Of a DNA stretch of 64,000 nucleotides, positions 17,570 through 25,710 are shown piece by piece (position 1 is the first letter of the stretch; the number at the start of each line of letters is the position of its first letter). A program made the position numbers and the translations under genes. Under the pieces are notes generated by a model, which was not told the DNA's origin, did not search any database, and saw only the letters and a list, made by a program, of their open reading frames with translations. This DNA comes from Pseudomonas antarctica (GTDB lineage Bacteria > Pseudomonadota > Gammaproteobacteria > Pseudomonadales > Pseudomonadaceae): positions 930,001-994,000 of the forward strand of contig NZ_CP015600.1 of assembly GCF_001647715.1 (NCBI RefSeq), written 5' to 3'.

Positions 17570-17686
17570 AGATGATCCCAGAATGGTTCTGAAGGCCAGA
17601 CGAGCCGGCATTCATGCCCACTCTTTTGTATCTGCGCAACCTTGATGACCCAGATGCATCCCCATTCCTTGATCTAAGAGAACAAC

Positions 17687-17992
17687 ATGACCACACAAGA
17701 GATGACCCAGGAAGCGCGTCACGAAGCCGCCCTCAAGAAATACGTGGAGGAGTCGCCGGAACTGCTGGATGAGATCAAGGACCTGAGTGCCGAAGATCAA
17801 AGGGACCAGATCCAATGGGCATTTGAGGATGAGGCCGAGGCCCAGGGCCTGCAGCCATGGGAACTGAGCCTCAAGTACACCTCCACCCCCGAAGAATTCG
17901 AGGCGGCGCGCCTGGCCTTGCACAAGGAGGCTGCCGAGGTACTGGGCGTCGACTGGAATGAGTATTGTGGGATGAATAATCTCGCAATCTAA
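17687..17992 (+). CDS. DUF6388 family protein
   Basis: 101-residue acidic, fully helical soluble protein (MTTQEMTQEARHEAALKKYVEE...). No signal peptide, membrane segment or catalytic motif. I recognise the DQIQWAFEDEAE...QGLQPWELSLKYTS pattern as the Pseudomonas DUF6388 family, of unknown function. It stands alone between tRNA-Thr and a convergent nadC. Confidence 0.65.
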   Translation: MTTQEMTQEARHEAALKKYVEESPELLDEIKDLSAEDQRDQIQWAFEDEAEAQGLQPWELSLKYTSTPEEFEAARLALHKEAAEVLGVDWNEYCGMNNLAI

Positions 17993-18003
17993 GTCGCTTT
18001 CTG

Positions 18004-18045
18004 TGTAGGAGCGAGTGGTCCGCCCAGTGCGTGCTCGCTCCTACA
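18004..18045. repeat. REP-like inverted repeat
   Basis: Perfect 12-base arms TGTAGGAGCGAG (18004-18015) and CTCGCTCCTACA (18034-18045) lie between the convergent DUF6388 gene and nadC. There is no T-run, so it is better read as a REP-family hairpin than a strong terminator, though it may stop or protect both transcripts. Confidence 0.75.
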
Positions 18046-18052
18046 GAGGGCC

Positions 18053-18901
18053 TCAGATACTGAGCCGCATCGACAAATCCACGGCTTTAACATCCTTGGT
18101 CATCGCACCGATGGAGATGTAGTCCACCCCGGTTTCAGCGATGGGCAGCAGGGTAGTTTCATTGATCCCGCCGCTGGCTTCCAGCTTGGCCTTGCCTGCG
18201 TTCAGGCGCACGGCCTCGCGCATGTCATCCAGGCTCAATTCGTCGAGCATGATGATATCGGCACCCGCCGCCAGTGCTTCGCGCAGTTCATCCAGGCTTT
18301 CCACTTCGATTTCCACCGGCTTGCCCGGTGCGATTTTGTGGGCGGCCGTAATTGCCTGGGCAATACCGCCACACGCAGCGATATGGTTTTCCTTGATCAG
18401 GAACGCGTCATACAGACCGATGCGATGGTTATGGCAGCCACCGCAAGTCACCGCGTACTTTTGCGCCAATCGCAGACCGGGCAGGGTTTTGCGGGTGTCC
18501 AGCAGCTTGACCTGGGTGGTGGCGACAAAGTCCGCCAGATACTGCGCACGTGTGGCCACCCCTGACAGCATCTGCAGGAAATTCAGTGCGCAGCGCTCAC
18601 CGCTGAGCAATGAGCGGGCCGGGCCTTCCAAGTGGAACAGCACTTGATTGGGGCTGACGCGTTCACCATCGGCCACCTGCCAATGCACCGCGACCCGAGG
18701 GTCGAGCTGGCGGAATACCGCGTCCACCCAAGCCGTGCCGGCGATAACGGCCGCATCGCGAGTAATGATTGTGGCCTTGGCCAGCCGTTCGGCCGGGATC
18801 AATTGTGCAGTGATGTCGCCGCTGCCGATGTCTTCCAGCAGTGCACGGCGCACGTTGGCTTCAATTTCGGCGGTGAGGTCGGCAAGACGGAGATTCGGCA
18901 T
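18053..18901 (-). CDS. nadC: Nicotinate-nucleotide pyrophosphorylase NadC
   Basis: 282-residue quinolinate phosphoribosyltransferase of de novo NAD synthesis (quinolinate + PRPP to nicotinate mononucleotide). Family blocks are [69 protein letters not shown] and [24 protein letters not shown]. The ATG at 18901 gives the standard N-terminus MPNLRLADL; an in-frame start further upstream would add a non-conserved extension. It is divergent from the DUF1631 gene, as in P. aeruginosa. Confidence 0.96.
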   Translation of the reverse strand: MPNLRLADLTAEIEANVRRALLEDIGSGDITAQLIPAERLAKATIITRDAAVIAGTAWVDAVFRQLDPRVAVHWQVADGERVSPNQVLFHLEGPARSLLSGERCALNFLQMLSGVATRAQYLADFVATTQVKLLDTRKTLPGLRLAQKYAVTCGGCHNHRIGLYDAFLIKENHIAACGGIAQAITAAHKIAPGKPVEIEVESLDELREALAAGADIIMLDELSLDDMREAVRLNAGKAKLEASGGINETTLLPIAETGVDYISIGAMTKDVKAVDLSMRLSI

Positions 18902-19146
18902 AACAGGCTCCACAAACAAAGTGCCTCGATTATAGGGGCAGTGCGCGTTTGAACCCAGACTCCTATTCATTTACAGGGCAAAGGCAGAGTTTGCTGGCGC
19001 AACTACCCTCATTTGCAAGATAATCTCGCGCCTTGCAATTGGCGTCATAGCTTTGACGTCCTGGTGATAACGGGTTTTTTTACAGCGTCCAATTGGGCCT
19101 GCCCCCGATCTTTCCCCAACCAACACCGCCGTTTCAGGAGGCCAGG

Positions 19147-21321
19147 ATGCACAATGACGGAAAGGTGGTGCCCATCAACAAGGCACACGCCACGCCATCG
19201 CCGCTTGCGCGCCTGCCGGTGGTGTTGCTGCAGGTTCGCGACAAGGCCGCTCAGCAGTTGCAACAAGGTTTGCAGGAACTGTTCGATAACGCCGACGACA
19301 CCCTGTTCGAAATGGCCGACAAGGCCCGTAGTAACGCTGACCATCACATCTTCTTTGAAGCCATGCGCGACTTGCGCCTCAAGCGCAAGAATTTCGAGCG
19401 CGTGTTCATGGCGCAGTTGTTCGCCGCGTTCGCCAATCTGGGCCATGTTGGGCGGGGCGAGTCGCACTGGCTGCCGGTGGTGTCCTATGACACGGCGACC
19501 GGCACGTCCAGTGATGAACTGGAAAAAGCGGTCGCGTTGGCGGCCATGCTCGGTCGAGTGCGGCATCGTGATGGCCTGGCACTGGCGCAACTGACCGCGC
19601 GCCTGAGTACATTGCTCGGCAACCCCCTGGATGAGCGCGATAACCCGTTGGGCCCGGCACTGCTTTGTGAGTTCTTTTTGCGGGCGGGGCGCAGCTTGGG
19701 GGTAGAGATCCGCGTCAAATTGATCATTCTCAAGCTGTTTGAAAAATACGTGCTCAGTGACGCCGACCAACTGTTCGCTGAAGCCAACCAGATACTCGTC
19801 GCTACCGGGGTTTTGCCTGAGCTCAAGGCAGTGCCATCACGTCGCCCCGGTGGGCGTGCGGCGCTTGAACAGCAGCGTGAAGGCAGCTTGCCGACCGTCG
19901 ACCCGCCAGTGGATGAAAACGGCCAGGAAGCCTTCGCTGCCTTGCAGAAATTGCTGGCGGCCGTGCGTGGCAGCGTGGCGCCTACCCTGGAAGCCAGCGC
20001 CGAACCCCAGCCCATTGCCACCCGCGACCTGTTGCGCCTGCTCTCTCATTTGCAGCAATACGTGCCGGAACCCGAGGCCGAAGACGACTTCGACCTGCGT
20101 AACCAGCTTGAACAGTTGCTCACCCGTGTCAGCGTCAAAAGTGGCAAGTCTCGTGTGGTGGAAGACGCCGATGAGGATGTGATCAACCTGGTCGCCCTGT
20201 TATTCGAGTTCATCCTCAATGACAGCACCGTGCCTGATGTTTTCAAGGCCTTGATCGCGCGTTTGCAGATTCCGATATTGAAAGTGGCGATACTGGACAA
20301 GAGTTTTTTCAGTCGCAGCAGCCATCCGGCGCGGCGCTTACTCAATGAAATCGCCGCCGCCGCCATGGGTTGGAGCCCGCGCGATGACTCTCCGCGCGAC
20401 AGCCTGTACCTGCGAACCGAGCAGGTGGTGCAATGTTTGCTGAATGAGTTCGTTGAAGACCTGGCGATTTTCCCCCGGTTATTGGCGCAGTTCACGGCCT
20501 TTACTGCGGATGAGCAGCGGCGCAGCGAATTGCTGGAGCAGCACACCTATGAGGTCGAAGAGGGCCGTGTGCGTACTGAGGCCGCCCGTCAGCGCGTGGC
20601 CGAGCTGCTCAATCGACGTTTGGTAGGCCGGGTGTTACCGCAGGCGGTGGTGCAGTTTCTCCAGCAGGCCTGGAGCCAGGTGCTGTTGTCGGCCAGCCTC
20701 AAGCATGGCGAGCAATCGGTGCAATGCCAGGGGGCGGTGCGCACCATGGACGAGTTGATCTGGAGCGTGAGCCTGCAGAAAGACACCGAGGCCGGTCGGC
20801 ATCTGCTGGAGCAATTGCCCGGGCTGCTCAAGGCCTTGCGCAACGGCTTGACCGGCGTGGCGTTCGATCCCTTCAGCACCCGTGAGTTCTTTGTCCGATT
20901 GCAAGCCATGCATGTGCAGTCATTCGAGAGTGGGAGGCAGGACACGCTGATCGAGGTGCGTGAGCCATTTTCACTCAGTAGCGGGTTGCCTGAGCCAATC
21001 GCAAGCCTGCCCAGTGATGACCCGCACTTGATCAAGGCTCAACAATTGCGGATCGGAGGCTGGTTTGAGTTCCAGCAAGATGAAACCCACCGTCTGCGCT
21101 GTAAGCTGAAGGCGATCATGGCACCGGCCAACGCCTATATTTTTGTCAGCCGCACGGGGCTCAAGGTCCTGGAGAAGAGTGCCGTCCAATTGGCCTTGGC
21201 CTTCAAGCAGGGGGCGGTACGCAGTTTGGACGAGGGGCTGCTGTTTGACCGCGCGTTGACGTCAGTGATGGGTAACCTGCGTCAACTCAATCGCGGCAAG
21301 TCATCGCAACCGCAGGGCTGA
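19147..21321 (+). CDS. DUF1631 family protein
   Basis: 724 residues, mostly helical, soluble. I recognise it as DUF1631, often mislabelled thymidine phosphorylase; no phosphorylase motif is present. Conserved parts include DNADDTLFEMADKARSNADHHIFFEAMRDLRLKR near the N-terminus and WSPRDDSPRDSLY in the middle. The C-terminal 90 residues (RIGGWFEFQQDETHRLRCKL...YIFVSRTGLKVLEKS) have the look of a PilZ-like beta barrel. AGGAGG precedes the ATG. The role is unknown; position between nadC and ampD is conserved in Pseudomonas. Confidence 0.8.
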   Translation: MHNDGKVVPINKAHATPSPLARLPVVLLQVRDKAAQQLQQGLQELFDNADDTLFEMADKARSNADHHIFFEAMRDLRLKRKNFERVFMAQLFAAFANLGHVGRGESHWLPVVSYDTATGTSSDELEKAVALAAMLGRVRHRDGLALAQLTARLSTLLGNPLDERDNPLGPALLCEFFLRAGRSLGVEIRVKLIILKLFEKYVLSDADQLFAEANQILVATGVLPELKAVPSRRPGGRAALEQQREGSLPTVDPPVDENGQEAFAALQKLLAAVRGSVAPTLEASAEPQPIATRDLLRLLSHLQQYVPEPEAEDDFDLRNQLEQLLTRVSVKSGKSRVVEDADEDVINLVALLFEFILNDSTVPDVFKALIARLQIPILKVAILDKSFFSRSSHPARRLLNEIAAAAMGWSPRDDSPRDSLYLRTEQVVQCLLNEFVEDLAIFPRLLAQFTAFTADEQRRSELLEQHTYEVEEGRVRTEAARQRVAELLNRRLVGRVLPQAVVQFLQQAWSQVLLSASLKHGEQSVQCQGAVRTMDELIWSVSLQKDTEAGRHLLEQLPGLLKALRNGLTGVAFDPFSTREFFVRLQAMHVQSFESGRQDTLIEVREPFSLSSGLPEPIASLPSDDPHLIKAQQLRIGGWFEFQQDETHRLRCKLKAIMAPANAYIFVSRTGLKVLEKSAVQLALAFKQGAVRSLDEGLLFDRALTSVMGNLRQLNRGKSSQPQG

Positions 21322-21364
21322 ACGCGGCATACTGGTAATACCTCGTCCCATTCAAGGAACCAGT

Positions 21365-21928
21365 ATGCAGTTGGACCCCACCAGCGGTTGGTGCCAGGGT
21401 ATTCGCCATTGCCCTTCACCCAACTTCAACGAGCGCCCCGCAGGCGAGATCTCACTGTTGGTGGTGCATAACATCAGCCTGCCTCCGGCGCAGTTCGCCA
21501 CCGGCAAGGTGCAGGCGTTTTTCCAGAACCGCCTGGATGTCACAGAGCATCCTTACTTTGAAAGCATTGCCGACCTACGGGTGTCTGCGCATTTTCTGAT
21601 TGAGCGCGACGGCACCGTGACGCAATTTGTATCGTGTCTGGACCGGGCCTGGCATGCAGGGGTCTCGAGCTTTGAGGGGCGTGAAGTCTGCAATGACTTT
21701 TCCCTGGGTATCGAGCTGGAGGGTACGGATGAGCTACCGTTTACCGATGCCCAATACGCGTCGCTGATCGACCTGACACGTCAACTGCTGGCAGCCTACC
21801 CAGGCATTACCCGTCAGCGTATTCGTGGTCACAGTGATATTGCGCCAGGGCGCAAGACTGACCCGGGCCCGGCTTTTGATTGGGCGCGCTTTCGCAGCGC
21901 CCTGCAGGATGGAGGACACGCACGATGA
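21365..21928 (+). CDS. ampD: 1,6-anhydro-N-acetylmuramyl-L-alanine amidase AmpD
   Basis: 187-residue cytoplasmic zinc amidase that strips stem peptides from 1,6-anhydromuropeptides in cell wall recycling. Its loss derepresses AmpC beta-lactamase through AmpR. Zinc ligands by family alignment are H35 (LLVVHNIS), H156 (RGHSDIAPGRK) and D166 (TDPG), with the catalytic Glu in SLGIELEG. The stop overlaps the ampE start by 4 bases. Confidence 0.95.
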   Translation: MQLDPTSGWCQGIRHCPSPNFNERPAGEISLLVVHNISLPPAQFATGKVQAFFQNRLDVTEHPYFESIADLRVSAHFLIERDGTVTQFVSCLDRAWHAGVSSFEGREVCNDFSLGIELEGTDELPFTDAQYASLIDLTRQLLAAYPGITRQRIRGHSDIAPGRKTDPGPAFDWARFRSALQDGGHAR

Positions 21929-22761
21929 GTTTCCTGGTGTTGGTGCTGGCGGTCTGGATCGAAAAGTTCTCGGCCTTGCGTCGGCGGTTACAGTGCGACG
22001 GCGGATGGTTGCGTGAGCTGGCCAAACTGGAGTCGAGCCCGCGCATGGGCAAGCGGCCTTGGCTGATTCTGGTACTGCTGGTGTTGTTGCCGGTGGCCTT
22101 GCTGGCCCTGTTGCTATTGGTGCTGGAACCCGTGGCTTATGGCTTGTTGGCATTGCCGGTGCACTTACTGGTGGTGATCTATAGCCTGGGGCGTGGCGAT
22201 CTACTGGCTGGGCTCGGGCCGTTTCGCGATGCGTGGCGGCGCGGTGACTTGCAAGCCGCCGAACACGTGGCCGAGCGGGACCTGAAAGTAGCGGCCGACA
22301 ATGGCGAGCAGCTGCTGGAGCGCGTTCAAGGCCATTTGCTATGGCAGGCTTACCAAAGCTTTTTCGCGGTGATTTTCTGGTATTTCCTGTTGGGCCCGGT
22401 CGCGGCCCTGGCCTATCGCCTGCTGGCGTTGGCCAGTGAGCACAGCCAGAACCCTCTGGTCGCCGAACGTGCCGGCCAATTGCGCCACGCGTTTGATTGG
22501 TTGCCGGTGCGCTTGCTGGCGGCGAGTTTTGCCCTGGTGGGTAACTTTGTTGCAGTCAGCCGGGTGATGCTCCATGAACTGCTGAGCTGGGATATCAGTG
22601 CCGCGCAGTTGGTAGAAAAAGTCGGCCTGGTAGCGGCTGAAATTCCACCGCCGGTGGTGGGGGCTGACGGCATCAACAGTCTGGATCGCCTGTGGGAACT
22701 GCTGCTGCGTGCGGCGGTGCTGTGGTATGCCGGGTTCGCCATCTGGACCGTGTTGCCTTGA
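21925..22761 (+). CDS. ampE: Regulatory inner membrane protein AmpE
   Basis: 278-residue integral membrane protein with about four transmembrane helices (near residues 45-75, 150-180, 200-220 and 260-278). It is the usual partner of AmpD and related to CobD/CbiB-type proteins. The ATG at 21925 overlaps the ampD stop (ATGA) and gives MSFLVLVLAVWIEKFS, the conserved N-terminus. The role in beta-lactamase regulation or sensing is not well defined. Confidence 0.92.
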   Translation: MSFLVLVLAVWIEKFSALRRRLQCDGGWLRELAKLESSPRMGKRPWLILVLLVLLPVALLALLLLVLEPVAYGLLALPVHLLVVIYSLGRGDLLAGLGPFRDAWRRGDLQAAEHVAERDLKVAADNGEQLLERVQGHLLWQAYQSFFAVIFWYFLLGPVAALAYRLLALASEHSQNPLVAERAGQLRHAFDWLPVRLLAASFALVGNFVAVSRVMLHELLSWDISAAQLVEKVGLVAAEIPPPVVGADGINSLDRLWELLLRAAVLWYAGFAIWTVLP

Positions 22762-22783
22762 TCGAGTGAGCGCGGTCAAAAAT

Positions 22784-22847
22784 GTGGGAGCAACTGTCTT
22801 AACGGTCTTTATCCGTCCATCCTTTCCAAAGACAGCAACGCTCCCAC
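22784..22847. repeat. Degenerate REP-type inverted repeat
   Basis: Outer arms GTGGGAGC (22784-22791) and GCTCCCAC (22840-22847), and inner arms CTGTCTT and AAGACAG, form a long imperfect hairpin just after ampE. It resembles a decayed REPIN and may act as a terminator. Confidence 0.7.
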
Positions 22848-22899
22848 CGCTGTGCGCCGTGTAACCACCTTGGGAAATAGCCGCAGCCAGTTTAGGCGG

Positions 22900-23139
22900 T
22901 GTGCTCTTTCCATTCATATCCTCGGTGCCGTGGGCATGATCGTCGACCAGAATCAGCAGATCGCTGCGGCCGTGCAGCAGCAAACTGCCGTTGCACACGA
23001 TATCGACCAGAACATTGCCGAGCTCAATCGAGCTGGCGAGCATGCGGCTCAGGGCGCCTATCAGACAGAGGCGGCCAGCCGGCAGCTGTCGATGCGGGTG
23101 ATCGAGTTGAAGCCATTGATCGGGGCGTTTCGTGTGTAG
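22900..23139 (+). pseudogene. Remnant of a methyl-accepting chemotaxis protein C-terminus
   Basis: The frame encodes IVDQNQQIAAAVQQQTAVAHDIDQNIAELNR..., matching the end of chemoreceptor signalling domains (interacting with CheA/CheW and then the methylation helix), and finishes with a typical receptor tail LKPLIGAFRV. Nothing upstream encodes a sensor, transmembrane helices or HAMP domain, and the frame before it breaks into the REP-like hairpin. About 75 of more than 500 residues remain, so it is a fragment. Confidence 0.65.
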
Positions 23140-23266
23140 GGCGAGCGTGTAGGATTTTGGTTTTGTATAGCGTGGCTCCGGTCCTGATTTGTGTGTGTAT
23201 CTTCTTTGAGCGCCTGGATGGGTGAGAATTTGTTTCAACCCATCACGGTCCAAGGGAGGCACGGCG

Positions 23267-23695
23267 ATGCCTGCTGCTACCGGTATCAAAGGGCACTGCG
23301 CCCATTGCGGCATTACGTTTGCGCTCAAGCCCTGGCAATTGAACGCCATTGCCATTCATGAGCCTTTTGATTGCACGTATTGCCAGCGGATCGTGCAGTT
23401 GAACTGCCCCCGGCAACTGCGCCAGTTCAAGTCGCTGGACCATTGGGCGATGGTGCGCCCAAGCATGCTGGTACTCACCTGCGCGGTGTTGATCGTGGCG
23501 TTGTTGGCGGAATGGGTGGGGGTGGTCAGCGTGATCGGGCAACTCAATATTTCACTGGTGATGCTGCTGGCCCACTTCCTGGTGCTGCGCTATATCCGCT
23601 ACCGGCAGCGGCTGACGTTGGATTTGCAAGCGGTCAGCGTGCTACCAACGGAACAACTCGCGCGCATTGCGTGTGCTCGTTTCGGCCAGCAGTAA
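23267..23695 (+). CDS. Zinc-ribbon membrane protein of unknown function
   Basis: 142 residues. An N-terminal zinc ribbon has C11/C14 and C36/C39 (CAHC...CTYC). Two adjacent hydrophobic segments follow (about residues 67-85 and 90-108), then a basic tail. The ATG at 23267 has AGGGAGG eight bases upstream. Its 3' end overlaps the convergent tatD by 54 bases. I do not recognise a named family. Confidence 0.65.
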   Translation: MPAATGIKGHCAHCGITFALKPWQLNAIAIHEPFDCTYCQRIVQLNCPRQLRQFKSLDHWAMVRPSMLVLTCAVLIVALLAEWVGVVSVIGQLNISLVMLLAHFLVLRYIRYRQRLTLDLQAVSVLPTEQLARIACARFGQQ

Positions 23696-24418
23696 GGGGC
23701 TAATGCCCATGCGCTCAGCCAACGCGCTGCAGATGTCCGGCAAGTGTTGCGGGCTGTTGCGCAGGCCGGGGTACATCGCGGGGGCCATATCCGGTGAGTC
23801 GGTTTCCAGCACCACGGCCTCAAGGGGCAGTTGAGCGAGCACCTTGTGCATGCGCAGGGCTTGAGGCCAGGTGGCCGCGCCGCCCAGGCCCAGCTTGAAG
23901 CCGAGCTTGATGTACTCGCGAGCCTCCTCAACGCTGCCGGCGAATGCATGGATGATCCCGCCCCGTGGCAGGCGGATGCGCTTGAGGGTGGCGATCACCG
24001 CCGCGTGGCTGCGACGTACATGCAACAGGGCCGGGAGCTGGAAGTCCACCGCCAGTTTCAACTGGGCGTCAAACAGGCTTTGCTGACGTTCGCGATCCAG
24101 CTGTTCGAGGAAGTAGTCCAGGCCGATTTCGCCGACGGCGCACAACTGTCGATGGCCGTGCAGGCGGGTCAGCCAGTCGCCCAGTTCGGTCAGGTCAGCG
24201 GGGCGATGCGCGTCGAGGTACACCGGGTGCAGGCCGAAAGCGGCAAACAAGCCTTCATCTTCCTGCACCAGGTCCCACAGCCGTTGCCAATTCTGCTGAT
24301 AGACGCCTAACACCACCATGCGCTGCACCCCAAGTTGGCGGCTGTGGGCGAGGACTTCCCGGCGATCATGATCGAAGTCCGGGAAGTCCAGGTGGGTGTG
24401 GGTGTCGATCAGCTCCAT
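23642..24418 (-). CDS. TatD family metal-dependent hydrolase (YjjV-like)
   Basis: 258-residue TIM-barrel hydrolase. Metal ligands of the family are visible: HxH at residues 7-9 (IDTHTHLD), the GEIGLDYF glutamate, HVRRSH, HAFAGS and LETDSPDMAP. TatD proteins are 3'-5' exonucleases or D-aminoacyl hydrolases. The ATG at 24418 has GAGG seven bases upstream and follows the fruR stop by 2 bases, so it is cotranscribed with fruR, an arrangement conserved in pseudomonads. Confidence 0.88.
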   Translation of the reverse strand: MELIDTHTHLDFPDFDHDRREVLAHSRQLGVQRMVVLGVYQQNWQRLWDLVQEDEGLFAAFGLHPVYLDAHRPADLTELGDWLTRLHGHRQLCAVGEIGLDYFLEQLDRERQQSLFDAQLKLAVDFQLPALLHVRRSHAAVIATLKRIRLPRGGIIHAFAGSVEEAREYIKLGFKLGLGGAATWPQALRMHKVLAQLPLEAVVLETDSPDMAPAMYPGLRNSPQHLPDICSALAERMGISPLLLAETSTRNARELFRW

Positions 24419-24420
24419 GC

Positions 24421-25416
24421 TCAAGCCTCGTGAATACGCTGCTTGAAGGTCCGGCCAATGGCGTGCACGCCCGGTTGGTATTGCTCTTCCTCGATGACGG
24501 CCAGGGCCAGGCGCAGGGCCGTGTCGGCGATCAATTGGTGTTGCTGGGCCATGGCGTTGACCGGCAGCGGCAGGAAGTCCAGCAGTTGGGTGTCACCGAA
24601 CGTGCCCAGGCGCAACGGCCGTGATTTGAGCGGGAAGTCATGCAGCGCGTCGAACACGCCTTGCAGCAGCACGTAGGAAGTGGTCACCAACGCGTCAGGC
24701 AAATGCCCCAGTTGATGTAGAAGTTGCTCCATCAACTGTCGGCCGCAGTCACGGCTGAAGGCTTCACCCTGTTCGATGATGACTTCACCGGTGAACCCTT
24801 GCAGCGCTTCACGGAAACCGGCGGCGCGCTCCTGACTGATACTCAGCTCCGGCCGTGCACCGATCAGTGCGATCTGCTTGGGCAGCGGTTGCAGCAGGCT
24901 GCTGGTCAGTTGCTGGCAGGCCTGGCGGTCGTCGCTGACCACCGAGCAAAACTGCGCCGGTTCCATCACCCGGTCGATGGCAATCACCGGCAGGCCCTTG
25001 GCTTGCAACTCGCGATAGCTGTCATCACTGGCCGGCAGGCAACTGGCGACGAACAGCGCATCGCAGCGTCGTGCACGAAACAGTTGCAGCAACTGGCGTT
25101 CGCTGTCCGCATCATCGTCGGAGCTGGCGATCAGCAACTGATAGCCTCGTGCTCGCGCACCTTGCTCCAACAACTTGGCAATCCGTGCGTAACTGGGGTT
25201 TTCCAGGTCTGGCAGGATAAAACCCAAGGTGCGCGTATGCCGGCTGCGCAGCCCGGCCGCCTGAGGGTTGGGGGTAAAACCATGGGCTTCGACCACCGCC
25301 CGCACCCGCTCGACGGTCGCGGAGCTGATGCGTTGCTGTGCGGCCTTGCCATTGATGACATAGCTTGCGGTGGTGACGGACACACCGGCCAGACGTGCGA
25401 TATCACTGAGTTTCAA
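24421..25416 (-). CDS. fruR: Catabolite repressor/activator Cra (FruR)
   Basis: LacI-family regulator. The helix-turn-helix LSDIARLAGVSVTTASYVING lies at the extreme N-terminus, followed by the periplasmic-binding-protein-like effector domain. I place the start at TTG 25416 (AAGGAA about 9 bases upstream), giving 331 residues with the HTH at residue 2-3 as in other LacI proteins. An in-frame ATG at 25503 would add 29 non-conserved residues. In P. putida, Cra represses the fru operon and fructose-1-phosphate releases it. A Cra operator lies in the intergenic region shared with fruB. Confidence 0.88.
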   Translation of the reverse strand: MKLSDIARLAGVSVTTASYVINGKAAQQRISSATVERVRAVVEAHGFTPNPQAAGLRSRHTRTLGFILPDLENPSYARIAKLLEQGARARGYQLLIASSDDDADSERQLLQLFRARRCDALFVASCLPASDDSYRELQAKGLPVIAIDRVMEPAQFCSVVSDDRQACQQLTSSLLQPLPKQIALIGARPELSISQERAAGFREALQGFTGEVIIEQGEAFSRDCGRQLMEQLLHQLGHLPDALVTTSYVLLQGVFDALHDFPLKSRPLRLGTFGDTQLLDFLPLPVNAMAQQHQLIADTALRLALAVIEEEQYQPGVHAIGRTFKQRIHEA

Positions 25417-25561
25417 ACCGGGATTTCCTTGTTTTTTAGAGCTTGCCCCGACATTTTGTCCAATCGTAACCGATTCCTGCGTACGACTATTGTCTGAGCT
25501 CAAGCGCCAAGTGGTCCTTCAAGCTTGCATAATTAGCGCGTAATCTGCCATAAATTCTAGA

Positions 25562-25573
25562 TTAAACGTTTCA
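25562..25573. promoter_or_regulatory. Cra (FruR) operator
   Basis: TTAAACGTTTCA, the exact Cra operator sequence known from the P. putida fruB promoter. It lies 138 bases before the fruB start and 145 bases before the fruR start, placed to control one or both promoters. Confidence 0.85.
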
Positions 25574-25710
25574 GCCAGCGTATTTTTACGACGTTCGCGA
25601 CTGAATGGCTACTGCCAATTGACCGCTCAGTCAGTTATTTTTGAACACAGCCTCGCTGATTTATTCAAAACAATACCTAGTGCGCACACCGCACTAACTA
25701 GGAGAACGGC

